NCBI RefSeq assembly: GCF_000959445.1
Contig: NZ_CP009632.1
Location: 248,001 to 312,000 of the forward strand
Source of the DNA: Burkholderia vietnamiensis LMG 10929
GTDB taxonomy: Bacteria > Pseudomonadota > Gammaproteobacteria > Burkholderiales > Burkholderiaceae
DNA: 64,000 bases
Reading direction: 5' to 3'
Below the pieces are notes generated by a model. The model was not told the DNA's origin. It searched no databases and worked only from the letters and a program-made list of their open reading frames with translations. How positions within the stretch are numbered: the first letter of the stretch is position 1; the number at the start of each line of letters is the position of its first letter. Below, one piece after another: positions 27,205-36,355 of this stretch. The position numbers and the translations under genes were made by a program.

Positions 27205-27480
27205 GCCACGCGCTGCACCGCGCGGCGACGGCCGGCGTGGCGGTGAAACCGTCGGCCGTTGTCCCGCGGCATTACATGGCGTTGAAAACTTTGCACCGGG
27301 GCGCGCGCCGCCCGTAGCGACAGACCACGCCGCACGCGCGCTGTGCGCCGTTCTCGCGCATCATCGCGGTTGGCACGATCCCTGCATGTCCCTGTAGCTG
27401 CGGCGCGCGCCTGCGCGCCCGCGCCGACGCCATGAGGCACGCGCCGCACCGTATGAAGCCGTCCACGGGGGAAATCAAAC

Positions 27481-27705
27481 ATGCTGACCGCACACGAATT
27501 CGCTGCACTGTTCCTGGTGCATCGCGCACCGGAACAGATCGAGCTCGACCGCGACGACGTCGTCGCGTTGATGGAACGGGAACTGATCGAGTTGCAGCCC
27601 GACGGGTCGGGCGCACACCGTCCTGCCTTGACCGCCGGCGGCTTGACGATGGTCCGGAGCGTGCAGCGGCACGACGACCGGCGGGTCGACGGCTTCGAGC
27701 TGTAA
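27481..27705 (+). CDS. Hypothetical protein
   Basis: A 74-residue protein. A helical first part (AHEFAALFLVHRAPEQIELD) is followed by a segment ending RPALTAGGLTMVRSV that resembles the end of a small winged-helix domain (G-x-RPxLTxxG). The ATG follows GGGGGAAA. A DNA-binding role is possible but unproven. The 276 bases upstream hold nothing I can support. Confidence 0.6.
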   Translation: MLTAHEFAALFLVHRAPEQIELDRDDVVALMERELIELQPDGSGAHRPALTAGGLTMVRSVQRHDDRRVDGFEL

Positions 27706-27735
27706 CCCGCGCGCCGCGCGCCGCCGGCCCGCGCC

Positions 27736-28986
27736 TCAACGCGCGATCGCCACGGAATCGTTGACCTTCACGACCGGCGGTTCGCCGTCGAACGGCGGCG
27801 CGTGCACGAAGCGGTCGATCACGCCCGGCTCGAACACCAGGCAGCAGGTCGAGCCGCCGAACTGGAAATATCCGATCTCCTCGCCCTTGTCGACGCGCTG
27901 CCCCGGCACCACCTCGATCACGCACGACGACACGTCGCCCATCCCGATGAACACCGCTGCAATGGTGCCGATTCCCGGATCGTCGCTGTCGATCGCGACG
28001 ATCGCGCGCGCGGCCACGGCCGTCATATAGCCCTGCGAGTCGTTGAGCCCGGCCGGATCGGGGCCTTCCGCTTCGGCGACGGAGTAATACGCGCCTTCCA
28101 CGCGGTACGCGTGCGTGACGGTGCCGCGCACCGGCGCATGCCAGCGGTGATAGTTGTACGCGGCCAGATAGGCCTGATAGATCTCGCCGCCGACGAAGCG
28201 CTCGGCCAGCGGCTGCCACGCCGGCGTGAAGATGTCGCGCAACGAATACGGTTGCCCCTTGATCCAGAACGTGTCGCGAATCTTCACGTTCGACGCGGTG
28301 TGGTACGGCGTGGATTCGCAGGGGCTGACGATCACGTGCGAATCGCCGGGCGCCGCGACCGGCCGCATCCCGGCGCGAAAACGCCGCGTAAAGAAGTCGT
28401 TCCACGAATCGAAGCCCCAGTGCGGCTGATCTTCGCGGTACTCGAACTGCGACAGACCGAGGCGCTTGTGCGCGGCCTCGCAGAACCAGCCGTTCGGCGC
28501 GGACGTGTCGAGATGCGCGCGCGAATGTGGGCCGCCGAGGAAGTCGCACCACACGTTCAGCACCTGCTTTAACTGCGCGTTGACCGCCGCGTCGCGAAAC
28601 ACCGCATGGCCCGACGGCATGCACATCGGCCAGTCGAGGAACGCGTTCACCGGACACACGATCAGGCTCGTTTCGCTGAATGGCGGCGCGTACGTCATCA
28701 GATGGTCGAGCACCGTCATCAGCTCGCCGATCGACGCGTAGCCGAGCCGGCGGCCCGCGGCGCGCGCCTCGTCGATCGCGCGCGTGAGGCCCATGCGCAG
28801 CACCGCGTTATCGTCGAACAATTGCGCGAGCGCCTGCACGGCCGGCGTACGCAGCCGTTCGCCGGCCTGCGCGCGCGCGTCGCTCGCGAGCTTTTCGCGG
28901 TACGCCGCCATCTGCGCTTCCTCTCCGGCCATCCAGGCGCCGAGCCGGCGTCGCGTCGAGGGTGGCGTGCTGCGGTTTGTCGGCAT
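27736..28986 (-). CDS. Phosphatidylserine decarboxylase-like proenzyme
   Basis: A 416-residue protein. An N-terminal PSD-associated domain (about residues 40-190) precedes the catalytic domain (about 200-405). The autocleavage motif, LGST in classical enzymes, is GGST at residues 377-380; Ser379 would become the pyruvoyl group. A His-containing segment YHRWHAPVRG matches the PSD HRxH motif. This long-form subfamily is separate from the housekeeping psd that makes phosphatidylethanolamine, so its substrate may differ. It is transcribed alone. GGAGGTAACC precedes the ATG. Confidence 0.85.
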   Translation of the reverse strand: MPTNRSTPPSTRRRLGAWMAGEEAQMAAYREKLASDARAQAGERLRTPAVQALAQLFDDNAVLRMGLTRAIDEARAAGRRLGYASIGELMTVLDHLMTYAPPFSETSLIVCPVNAFLDWPMCMPSGHAVFRDAAVNAQLKQVLNVWCDFLGGPHSRAHLDTSAPNGWFCEAAHKRLGLSQFEYREDQPHWGFDSWNDFFTRRFRAGMRPVAAPGDSHVIVSPCESTPYHTASNVKIRDTFWIKGQPYSLRDIFTPAWQPLAERFVGGEIYQAYLAAYNYHRWHAPVRGTVTHAYRVEGAYYSVAEAEGPDPAGLNDSQGYMTAVAARAIVAIDSDDPGIGTIAAVFIGMGDVSSCVIEVVPGQRVDKGEEIGYFQFGGSTCCLVFEPGVIDRFVHAPPFDGEPPVVKVNDSVAIAR

Positions 28987-29115
28987 GGTTACCTCCGTAA
29001 CGAGTTGCGATGGGTTGCGATAAGGCGCTCATAGCAAGCCGCTTGCCCGGCCATCGGCACCGGAATTGCTGCTCCAGAGGGCAGCGTTTCCTTCACCGAC
29101 CCAAGGAGGGCACCC

Positions 29116-29367
29116 ATGACTTCAACTTCCGACATGCAACGGACCGAGGATCGAACCGCGAGCGGCGAACACTTTCCCGGCGGGCAACGCACGGTCGCAC
29201 CGACCCGCACGCGAGCGCGGCTGCGTGCGGCGACGTCGCGCGACGCGGCGCCGCGCAACGAGCGCCCGGACGGCCAAGGGCCAGTCGCCACGAGCGGCGG
29301 TCACGAGACTGGCGAGCCGCTGTGGGAGGACGATCGCCCCGCGATGCCGCCGGAGGAATGGTCGTAA
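29116..29367 (+). CDS. Small hypothetical polar protein
   Basis: An 83-residue polar, Arg/Thr/Gly-rich protein without hydrophobic segments, ending in the acidic WEDDRPAMPPEEWS. Strong AAGGAGG six bases upstream of the ATG supports translation. No homology recognised. Confidence 0.55.
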   Translation: MTSTSDMQRTEDRTASGEHFPGGQRTVAPTRTRARLRAATSRDAAPRNERPDGQGPVATSGGHETGEPLWEDDRPAMPPEEWS

Positions 29368-29633
29368 CGGGCGCGGACCGTGGCGCAGCGGGCGGCGGGC
29401 CGCGGCCATGGGCGCAGCCCGGCCAGCGGGCATTTTCGAGTGACGCAGCGCTGATTCGGCAATAACCCGCCTGTCGCGGCCGAAAATTTCACTGAAGTTT
29501 TTGCGCCGCGCACCGATATATCAGGTCGGAGACAAAATTCCTGCCATGACGGGACTGGCCCCATATTCGAACAGCCGGGACTGAGAGCCGGTTGCGTGTA
29601 GTGCTGCGCTTCTTGCCGTCTTATTGCCCTTCG

Positions 29634-32375
29634 ATGAAGTTCGTCCTGTTATCTCGTGCTCCCGCTGCGGTCCGGCGTTGGTGGCAACGTCACGTCGTCG
29701 ACGGCGCCCGTCTTCCCGTCACGCTCGGGCTCGCCTTCGTGGGGCTCGCGATGTTCGCGTCGGGTCTCGGCTACATCACGATCAGCCACAACCGGCTGAA
29801 CGCGCAGCGCGTGCATGCGCTGCACGCGCGCAACGACATCGACGCGCTGCAGGCGCTCTATCTGCGCGCCAACGCCGACTTCCTGCAGGGCTTCGGCAGC
29901 ACGCGCGCGGCGTCGTTCGCGTGGCCGGTCGAACGCGTCGGTGCGGCCGTGGCCGGCTTCCGGCGCCTCGAGCAGAGCTATGCCGGCGAGCGCGGCGGCA
30001 TCGAGACCATCCACGCGCTGCGTCAGGAAACCGCGCGATGGGCGTGGCTGCTCGCCGAAATCACGGTCAACGCGCAGGTCGCAGGCGGTCGCGCGTCGGT
30101 CGACAGCGCCGGCTTGCTGGAGGCCAACCGCCTGCTCGCGCAGATCATCGGCCAGCTCACGGCGCTGCGCGAAGGGCAAACCCGGATCCTGCGCGCGATG
30201 TCCGACCGCGCGAGCCGCAACGAGGCGATCGAGGGCAGCGTGCTGGCGCTGTCGTCGCTGCTCACCTGTGCGCTGCTCAGCTACGCGTTCGTCGCGCGCT
30301 ACCGCGCGCGGCTCGAACGGCAGCGCGGGCGTCTGGTCGCCGCCGAGAACGAGCGGCGCTTTCGCCAGTATTTCGAGCACCACCCGCTGCCGATGCTGAT
30401 TTTCGACGTCGAGACGCTCGCCATCATGGCCGCGAACGTCGCCGCGGCAGCCCAGTATGGCTATCCGGTGGGCGAGCTGTGCCGGCGCGACATGGCGTCG
30501 CTGTACGCGCAGGCCGACATGCCGGCGTTCCTGCGCGATCTGCAGCATCTGCGCACGTCCGGTACGGGCAGCGGCTCGGCCGGCATTTGCCGGCACCGGC
30601 GCAGCGATGGCCGCGCGATGTACGTCGATCTGTCGTATCACTTCCTGACGTACACGAAGCGCGATGCCTGCTTCATCACCGCGATCGACGTGACCGAGCG
30701 CAAGAACGCCGAGCTGGCGCTGCGGCTGCGCAGCCGCGCGCTCGATGCGATCGGCAACGGCGTGCTGATCACGCGCGTCGAAGCCGGCGAGGAGATCGTC
30801 GAATATGCGAATCCCGCGTTCGAGACCATCACCGGCTACACCAGCGCGCAGGTCGTCGGCCGCGACCACGCGGGCCTCGCGCGTGCCGGGCAGCAGGGGC
30901 TGCTGTTCGAGCAGATGGCCCAGGCGCTGGCCGCCGGCAGCGCCGGCGCGCGGCTGCTGCGCAGCCGCCGGGCCGACGGCTCGGCGTTCTGGGGGCAGCT
31001 GTACGTCGCGCCGGTGCGCGACGATCTGACGTATCACATCTGCGTGATCAGCGACCTGACCGAGCTGATCGATTCGCGCGATCAGCTGGTGAGGCAGGCG
31101 CGACGCGATGCGCTGACCGGTTTGCCGAACCGCGCGACGCTGCGCGAGCTGATTGAGCAGGCGGTGGCGGAGCGGCGCGCGTTCGCGCTGCTGTTCATGG
31201 ACGTGGACCGGCTCAAGGACATCAACGACAGCCTCGGCCACGGCGCGGGCGACCGACTGCTGCGCGAGGTCGCGCAACGGCTGTCCGGTTGCGTCGGCGA
31301 GGACGGCACGGTGACGCGCTACGGCGGCGACGAGTTCGTCGCGATGCTCGGCCGCCCGGACGACGGCGACCGGCTGGCCGCCCTGCTGCGGCGCATCGCC
31401 CGTGCGTTGGAGCGTCCGGTGCAGATCGGCGACGCCCAGTCGCGCGTGCAGCTGAGCATCGGCGTCGCGTGCTACCCGGCAGACGGGCTCGACGCGGAGA
31501 CGCTTCTGAAGCACGCCGATCTGGCGATGTATCAGGCGAAGGCGCGCGGCCGCAATACCGTCGAGCTGTTCAAGCCGTCGTTCGCGGAAGCGGCGGAGCG
31601 GCGTATTGCGCTGTCGCACCGCTTGCGCGCCGCGCTGGAGCACGATGGCTTCGAGCTTGCGTATCAGCCCCAGATCGACGTGCGCACGAGCCGCGTGAGC
31701 GGCGTGGAGGCGCTGTTGCGCTGGCACGACGCGGAGATGGGCACCGTGAGCCCGGCCATCTTCATCCCGCTTGCCGAAGACATCGGGCTGATCGGCCAGC
31801 TGGGCGAGTGGGTGCTGCGCAGCGTATGCGGACAGGCGAAGCGCTGGGCGGACACGTTGCCGGCGTTGCGCGTGTCGGTGAACGTGTCGCCGCGGCAGCT
31901 GGCGAGCGGCGACTTCTGCAGCGTGGTGCGGCGCGTGCTGGATGCGTCCGGGCTGCCGGCTCATCAGCTCGAGCTCGAGATCACCGAGGGCGCGCTGGTC
32001 GCGCCCGGGGCGCTGCCCGCGCTGCGCGCGCTGAACGAAATCGGCGTGCTGATCGCGATCGACGATTTCGGCACCGGCTATTCGAGCCTGTCGTACCTGC
32101 GCACCTTCCACGCCGACCGCTTGAAGATCGACATGTCGTTCGTGCGCGGCATCGGCACCCACTGCGCCGACGAGGCGATCATCCGCGCCATCCTCGCGCT
32201 CGCCCGCAGCCTGCATTTCGAAGTGGTGGCCGAAGGCGTCGAACGTCCGGACCAGCTGTCGTTCCTGGTCGCCGAGGGCTGCCCGATCGTGCAGGGCTAT
32301 CACTTTTGTCGCGCGGTGCCGGCGGCCGAGATTCCGGCGTACGTGCGGAGCTTCTCGATGGCGTCGACTGCGTGA
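29634..32375 (+). CDS. Membrane-anchored PAS-PAS-GGDEF-EAL cyclic-di-GMP protein
   Basis: A 913-residue signalling protein. Helix 1 is about residues 25-47 and helix 2 about 205-225, flanking a periplasmic helical sensor region. Two PAS domains follow (about 250-365 and 370-490), then GGDEF with intact GGDEF at 564-568, then EAL with intact EALLRW at 692-697. Both catalytic signatures are preserved, so it may make and degrade c-di-GMP, with the balance set by the sensor. The ATG at 29634 is chosen over a TTG 42 bases upstream because the second start adds nothing recognisable. Confidence 0.93.
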   Translation: MKFVLLSRAPAAVRRWWQRHVVDGARLPVTLGLAFVGLAMFASGLGYITISHNRLNAQRVHALHARNDIDALQALYLRANADFLQGFGSTRAASFAWPVERVGAAVAGFRRLEQSYAGERGGIETIHALRQETARWAWLLAEITVNAQVAGGRASVDSAGLLEANRLLAQIIGQLTALREGQTRILRAMSDRASRNEAIEGSVLALSSLLTCALLSYAFVARYRARLERQRGRLVAAENERRFRQYFEHHPLPMLIFDVETLAIMAANVAAAAQYGYPVGELCRRDMASLYAQADMPAFLRDLQHLRTSGTGSGSAGICRHRRSDGRAMYVDLSYHFLTYTKRDACFITAIDVTERKNAELALRLRSRALDAIGNGVLITRVEAGEEIVEYANPAFETITGYTSAQVVGRDHAGLARAGQQGLLFEQMAQALAAGSAGARLLRSRRADGSAFWGQLYVAPVRDDLTYHICVISDLTELIDSRDQLVRQARRDALTGLPNRATLRELIEQAVAERRAFALLFMDVDRLKDINDSLGHGAGDRLLREVAQRLSGCVGEDGTVTRYGGDEFVAMLGRPDDGDRLAALLRRIARALERPVQIGDAQSRVQLSIGVACYPADGLDAETLLKHADLAMYQAKARGRNTVELFKPSFAEAAERRIALSHRLRAALEHDGFELAYQPQIDVRTSRVSGVEALLRWHDAEMGTVSPAIFIPLAEDIGLIGQLGEWVLRSVCGQAKRWADTLPALRVSVNVSPRQLASGDFCSVVRRVLDASGLPAHQLELEITEGALVAPGALPALRALNEIGVLIAIDDFGTGYSSLSYLRTFHADRLKIDMSFVRGIGTHCADEAIIRAILALARSLHFEVVAEGVERPDQLSFLVAEGCPIVQGYHFCRAVPAAEIPAYVRSFSMASTA

Positions 32376-32381
32376 CAGTGA

Positions 32382-32411
32382 GGCCGCGCGGTGCGTGCAC
32401 ATCGCGCGGCC
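32382..32411. terminator. Hairpin between convergent genes, possible bidirectional terminator
   Basis: A perfect 9-base stem GGCCGCGCG / CGCGCGGCC with a 12-base loop, placed directly after the GGDEF/EAL stop and before the end of the MFS pseudogene. It has no T run on either strand, so termination would be weak or assisted. Confidence 0.45.
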
Positions 32412-32417
32412 GTCGCG

Positions 32418-32945
32418 TTATCGGCCGGCGATGTCGATGCGACGAACCTCGCCGAGCACGAACAGATAGGACGCGACGCCAAGCGCGGCGACCGCCGCCA
32501 CGTAGACGAGCGCGAGATTGAACCCGCCCGTCGACTTGACGATGAAGCCGACCACGATCGTCGCGAGCGTGACGCCCACGTTCGCGACGAAGTACAGCAT
32601 GCCACCCAGCACATCCACCATGCCGTTTGGCGCGATGTCGGAAAGCGGCGCGCTCGTGGCGATAGACGCCATTGCTTGACCGAAGAACGCGATCGACCAG
32701 CCCGCGACCGCGATCCCTTACACGATGCGCGGGCCGACCCGGTCGAGTAGCGCGCCGGCGAGCGACAGCTACGCGGTATAGGCTCAGCCGAACAACGAAA
32801 ATACGATGCCCATCTCCGCGGTGCTCAGCCCCAGTTCCTTGTGAATCGCAGTACCGGCGAGCGCGAGGTTCGCACGGTCGAGGTAATGCACGCATGTCAC
32901 AAGCGTGGCGAGACTGAGCGTTAGCCATCGCGATCTTGTCCGTTG
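32418..32945 (-). pseudogene. Decayed MFS transporter (ACS/GudP-like)
   Basis: On the minus strand one frame reads as an MFS protein: RWLTLSLATLVTCVHYLDRA, then NLALAGTAIHKELGLSTAEM, then LAGALLDRVGPRIV, then the last helices (NGMVDVLGGMLYFVANVGVT) to the stop at 32418. It contains three in-frame stops (TGA, TAG and TAA between about 32720 and 32790) and jumps from about helix 3 to helix 9-10, so the middle of the gene is deleted. The ORF of 84 residues at the C-terminal end is only a remnant. It marks the chromosomal edge of the island. Confidence 0.8.
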
Positions 32946-33409
32946 ACCGGTTTACCGACGTGCGATTGCCTGGGTGTTCACGGGTTGTCTCCGAGTGGTT
33001 TCGATTGTTGAGCCGCATTCCGTCGCGGCCCGAGGGTGTCGTGCGTGCAGCGGCACCGTGCTTAAGGCGGTATCGGCGTGTCAGTAATGGTGGATATGCA
33101 TGCCGCCGTCGATTTCAATCACCGTACTCGACGACGACACGAAGATCACGCTGCGGGTGCCTTCCGCCGATCAAGGCTTCCTGCACATTCCGGTGACTTC
33201 CGTAAGTGCACAATAGATCGATGATTTTAAAGAATTTTGTGGTTGACGGCGCGCTTACGGGGCGCGCTTACGACTTCTGCGACGGCTCCCCACAATCTCC
33301 CCATGAAACATGGGGGGCGAGCTGGGCCTTGTGGGTAGGAAAGGAGGGCAATACGACGGAGCGACAATTGTATCGACTCTGCGCGCTCATGGGTATTTCG
33401 CTTCAAGCT
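32946..33409. other. Gene-free junction with short remnants
   Basis: No intact gene. On the minus strand 33081-33200 there is a broken frame ending TVIEIDGGMHIHHY, looking like the 3' end of some lost enzyme gene. From about 33220 the sequence may hold the unreadable start of the integrase remnant. No tRNA or clear attachment repeat is visible here. Confidence 0.5.
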
Positions 33410-34378
33410 TGACGGTCGCGTGCGCGAAATGGGTTTTGGACGCTGTCGCGAGTCTCACGTGGGAAAGCACGGAAACTGGCCATCGGATATCGCACGATGG
33501 TCGGTAACCAGATCAATCCGGTCCTCGCCCGGTGCGAAGCGCAGCGTCGGCGACAGCTTGATATCTCGGTCGAGCCGAATGTGACCGTCCGTGAGGCGGC
33601 TGGGGCATCCATCCGCGCACGTGAACCGGAATGGCGAAACCGCAAGCATGTCCGGCAACGGGGCAATACGGGCAATACACTGGGGACCTGCGCCTATCCC
33701 GTTATCGGCGATGTGTGCGTGCGCGACATGGACACCGCGATGATCGTGCGTATTCTCCAGCCGATCTGGACCAAGAGGCAGAGACAGCACGCCGGGTGCG
33801 CGGTCGCATCAAGGCGATCCTCGGCGGGGAAGCCGTGATGGGGAAGCGCACCGGCGGCAACCCTGCTCGGTACGTCGACCATCTCCAACTGTTGTTGCCG
33901 CGCTCGAAGAAACGCTCGCAGACGAAACAGCATCCTGCGCTGCCTTCGAAGACCTGCCGACGTTCGTCCGTGAATTGGAACTCCGTCCCGGGCGCTCGAT
34001 CGCACGGAGAGCGATCGGCGCGCTTCGCGTGCCGCTTTGTGAGCGAGCCGTCTAAGTCATGCATGCTGCGCGACCCACGGTCAAATATGGGTTTCTTTTC
34101 CCCGGTTGCGCGGAAGGGCGCCCACTGTCGAACATGGCAATGATGGCCCTATTGACACGCATTCGTATTCACGGGTCGCCGAATGCGCCGACTATCCGGA
34201 CGCTTGGGCAGAGGAAGTCTTGGCGTGCATCATTACTTCTCAGACGATAGCGGCTTATCGGCGTCGCGATCAACTCAAACGACGGCGACTCATGATGGAA
34301 GACTCGGCCCTATTGTTCACGTGGGCACACGCTGAAGCGTCAATGGAGCCGATCATGCCGCAAACAGTTGTTGCCTAA
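33410..34378 (+). pseudogene. Fragmented P4-type tyrosine integrase
   Basis: Pieces of one integrase lie in order on the plus strand in different frames: VREMGFG, then KLAIGYRTMVGNQINPVLAR, then TVREAAGASIRAREPEWRN, then HPALPFEDLPTFVRELE-like sequence, then GFLFPGCAEGRPLSNMAMMA, then CADYPDAWAEEVLACIITSQ and RRRDQLKRRRLMMED to the stop at 34378. At least four frameshifts are needed, and the segment with the catalytic His-x-x-Arg (normally HGFR) is missing between the PLSNMAMMA and ADYPDAW pieces. It is dead. It was probably the enzyme that brought in the island. Confidence 0.8.
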
Positions 34379-34726
34379 ATGGACACTGCTTCTGTTCTGG
34401 AAACGGTGCGGTGGCCCGGGCGGGTTCGCACTTGGCCGGTACCGCGAGTGCGGGGCAGTGCCGTCGGTATGTCGTTTGATCGTGATGCACTACGGTCCGG
34501 ATTTATCGACACCTTGCTGTATCGCTGCTATGTGTGAAATAAAGTCGCCACGGAGACGAACAGCATGGAGTCCAAAGGACCGCGGGAATTATTCAACCGC
34601 AGTCCGCTAAGAGGGATCTGAATCAGTTGGGCCGACACTGCTTGATACAGATTCAACTAGGCCTGAAGCATGGAGCTGCGGGTTCGTAGGGTGTCCGTCG
34701 GGCGATCGATCGCGACGCTGCTGCGA
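34379..34726. other. Gene-free stretch after the integrase remnant
   Basis: I see no supported coding sequence or structured element here. Composition is clearly less GC-rich than the left half of the window. Confidence 0.5.
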
Positions 34727-35020
34727 TCATTCGGCGATCAAGAAACGATCGCGTCTCTTGCCCTTGATCCATGACGGTTCACGGCCACGCCCGCTCCACG
34801 TCTTGCCCGTTTTGGGATCCTGATACTTCGGCGTTGCGGGTTGGCTGCCATTCGCGATACGTACGCGCTTACGGCCGAAGATCTGGTCTGGCATGAGTCC
34901 GTACTCCTGAACCCGCGCGCGAACCTCGTCAAGCACGGTCGCTAGTTCGGCCTGCCGAGCTTTTTCTGCTTGCACGAGCAGTGCTTCAGCCTTGGCTTTC
35001 AATTCTTGATAGGTGGCCAT
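34727..35020 (-). CDS. H-NS family nucleoid-associated protein
   Basis: A 97-residue protein with an N-terminal coiled-coil oligomerisation segment (residues 4-45, LKAKAEALLVQAEKARQAEL) and a C-terminal DNA-binding domain with PKYQDPKTGKTWSGRGREPS (about 64-83), the AT-hook-like loop of beta-proteobacterial H-NS proteins. It would bind AT-rich, curved DNA and silence transcription. It lies inside the AT-richer island and may restrain the island's own genes. GTGGAGTGAAGA precedes the ATG. Confidence 0.9.
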   Translation of the reverse strand: MATYQELKAKAEALLVQAEKARQAELATVLDEVRARVQEYGLMPDQIFGRKRVRIANGSQPATPKYQDPKTGKTWSGRGREPSWIKGKRRDRFLIAE

Positions 35021-35722
35021 TCTTCACTCCACGTGGTTAAACGAAACAGTAGTATTGAAACGGTTGCTTCGAGGAGTTCAATTCGGCGCGTTGCGTCGAG
35101 TCTGCGACATGCTATTGTCGGCTGCACAGTCGAAACGATTGGACGATTTTCTCATCGTTTGGACCGAGAGTCGATCATTTTTCGCTTCCGAGTCCGCGGA
35201 CCTGGTGGAGCAATCGAAGCCGTCCATTGAGTGATTTCCGTTGGGTACGCAAATTGCCAAAGATCATCGACGGCTCGTTGGGCGGCCGCCGGCCCGGCGT
35301 CGATGCGGGGTCAACCGTTGTAATTCGCCAGAGCGGGTGGGGGGCTGTCTTCATCGGATTGCATTGAAGGCACAATGAGGATACCTATTTTGCATTAACC
35401 GGTCGTGCACAAAGCGTGGAGCGTCAGACAGGCCGCGTTATTTTCTGGGTTCATATGTGCGGGATATGCGCCATTGATGGACCTACTCTGCCTCAATGTT
35501 GTAATTCGGCGTTTCGTCTGCCCAGATAGCTCAAATTTGGCAGACGCGATGCTTGCTGGTTGGCGTCCCCCCAATGTTTACAGTTGACACTGCAGCGCGA
35601 AGGAACGAAAAAGACGCATCGATTTGCGCCGGCGCGATGGGTCCGGTCAGTTCGGTGCATCAGCGGTCCCATTTCTCGCGGTGTGTGGAGTACATATCGC
35701 CACGGTGGAGGCGAGGCCTGCT
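35021..35722. other. Gene-free stretch
   Basis: No convincing gene on either strand in these 702 bases; the short frames have no ribosome binding site and unnatural composition. It carries the promoter region of the H-NS gene at its left end. Confidence 0.5.
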
Positions 35723-36289
35723 ATGGAGCAACGCGATAATGTTTGGCGATCAAGCGATACAGACGCAGGCTTGGTACCAGCCTGCGACTGCGAGGCGTTG
35801 CAGATCCGCTTGCGGCACGCCGAAACACAGATTCGTCGTCTCACAAGATGCGTGCAACTGAAAGACGAGAAGCTCCGAGAGCTTGGCAAGGTCCTGGCGA
35901 ACTCGGCGACCGCGCACTATTGCGTCGAAGAGCGATTGCAGCGTGAACTCGACGCGCTACGTATTGATATGCCGGCCGAGGTGTTAAGCGAGCGCCACGG
36001 TCCGATTCATGGCGCGTCAAGGGGAGGTGGTGTGATCGTTCGGTTACCGTACCTAACCACGATCCTGTCAGTGTTATTTGATGCGATGCATGTGTTCTGG
36101 GGCGACTGCGATGACGGCCGCCTGCCAAAATCCTCGACTGTCGCCCATGCAATTGACGAACGTCTCGGACTGCGCGCACAGGCAAGCGGCGAAGGTTCGC
36201 GCACCGGTCAGGCCTACGCGTCCGCCATCCGGCCGGATTGGGTAAAGGACGCGGATAACCGGCATCACCGCCCGCGATCCACATCCTGA
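35723..36289 (+). CDS. Conserved hypothetical protein with coiled coil
   Basis: A 188-residue protein. Residues 20-80 form a probable coiled coil (RLRHAETQIRRLTRCVQLKD), and the C-terminal half has a well-composed globular pattern (LPYLTTILSVLFDAMHVFWG, STVAHAIDERLGLRAQ, AYASAIRPDW). It resembles proteins carried on integrative elements, often near regulators, but I cannot name a function. A start at 35624 is possible; the ATG at 35723 is preferred because the upstream part is poor in composition. Confidence 0.6.
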   Translation: MEQRDNVWRSSDTDAGLVPACDCEALQIRLRHAETQIRRLTRCVQLKDEKLRELGKVLANSATAHYCVEERLQRELDALRIDMPAEVLSERHGPIHGASRGGGVIVRLPYLTTILSVLFDAMHVFWGDCDDGRLPKSSTVAHAIDERLGLRAQASGEGSRTGQAYASAIRPDWVKDADNRHHRPRSTS

Positions 36290-36355
36290 TGGTGGTCTTG
36301 GACGTCTTGCGCACCAAGTCGGGCGAAGCGCGACGGCTCCCGACCGGTACGGGAT

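Noticed and set aside
29649..32402. 917-codon minus-strand frame opposite the GGDEF/EAL gene
   Set aside because: Antisense shadow rich in Arg, His and Gln; the plus strand shows intact PAS, GGDEF and EAL motifs.
32946..33409. tRNA gene as integration target of the island
   Set aside because: No cloverleaf, CCA end or T-loop sequence could be found on either strand around the integrase remnant.
33497..34143. Two hypothetical genes (113 and 170 codons) in the junction
   Set aside because: Both are pieces of the same broken integrase read in different frames.
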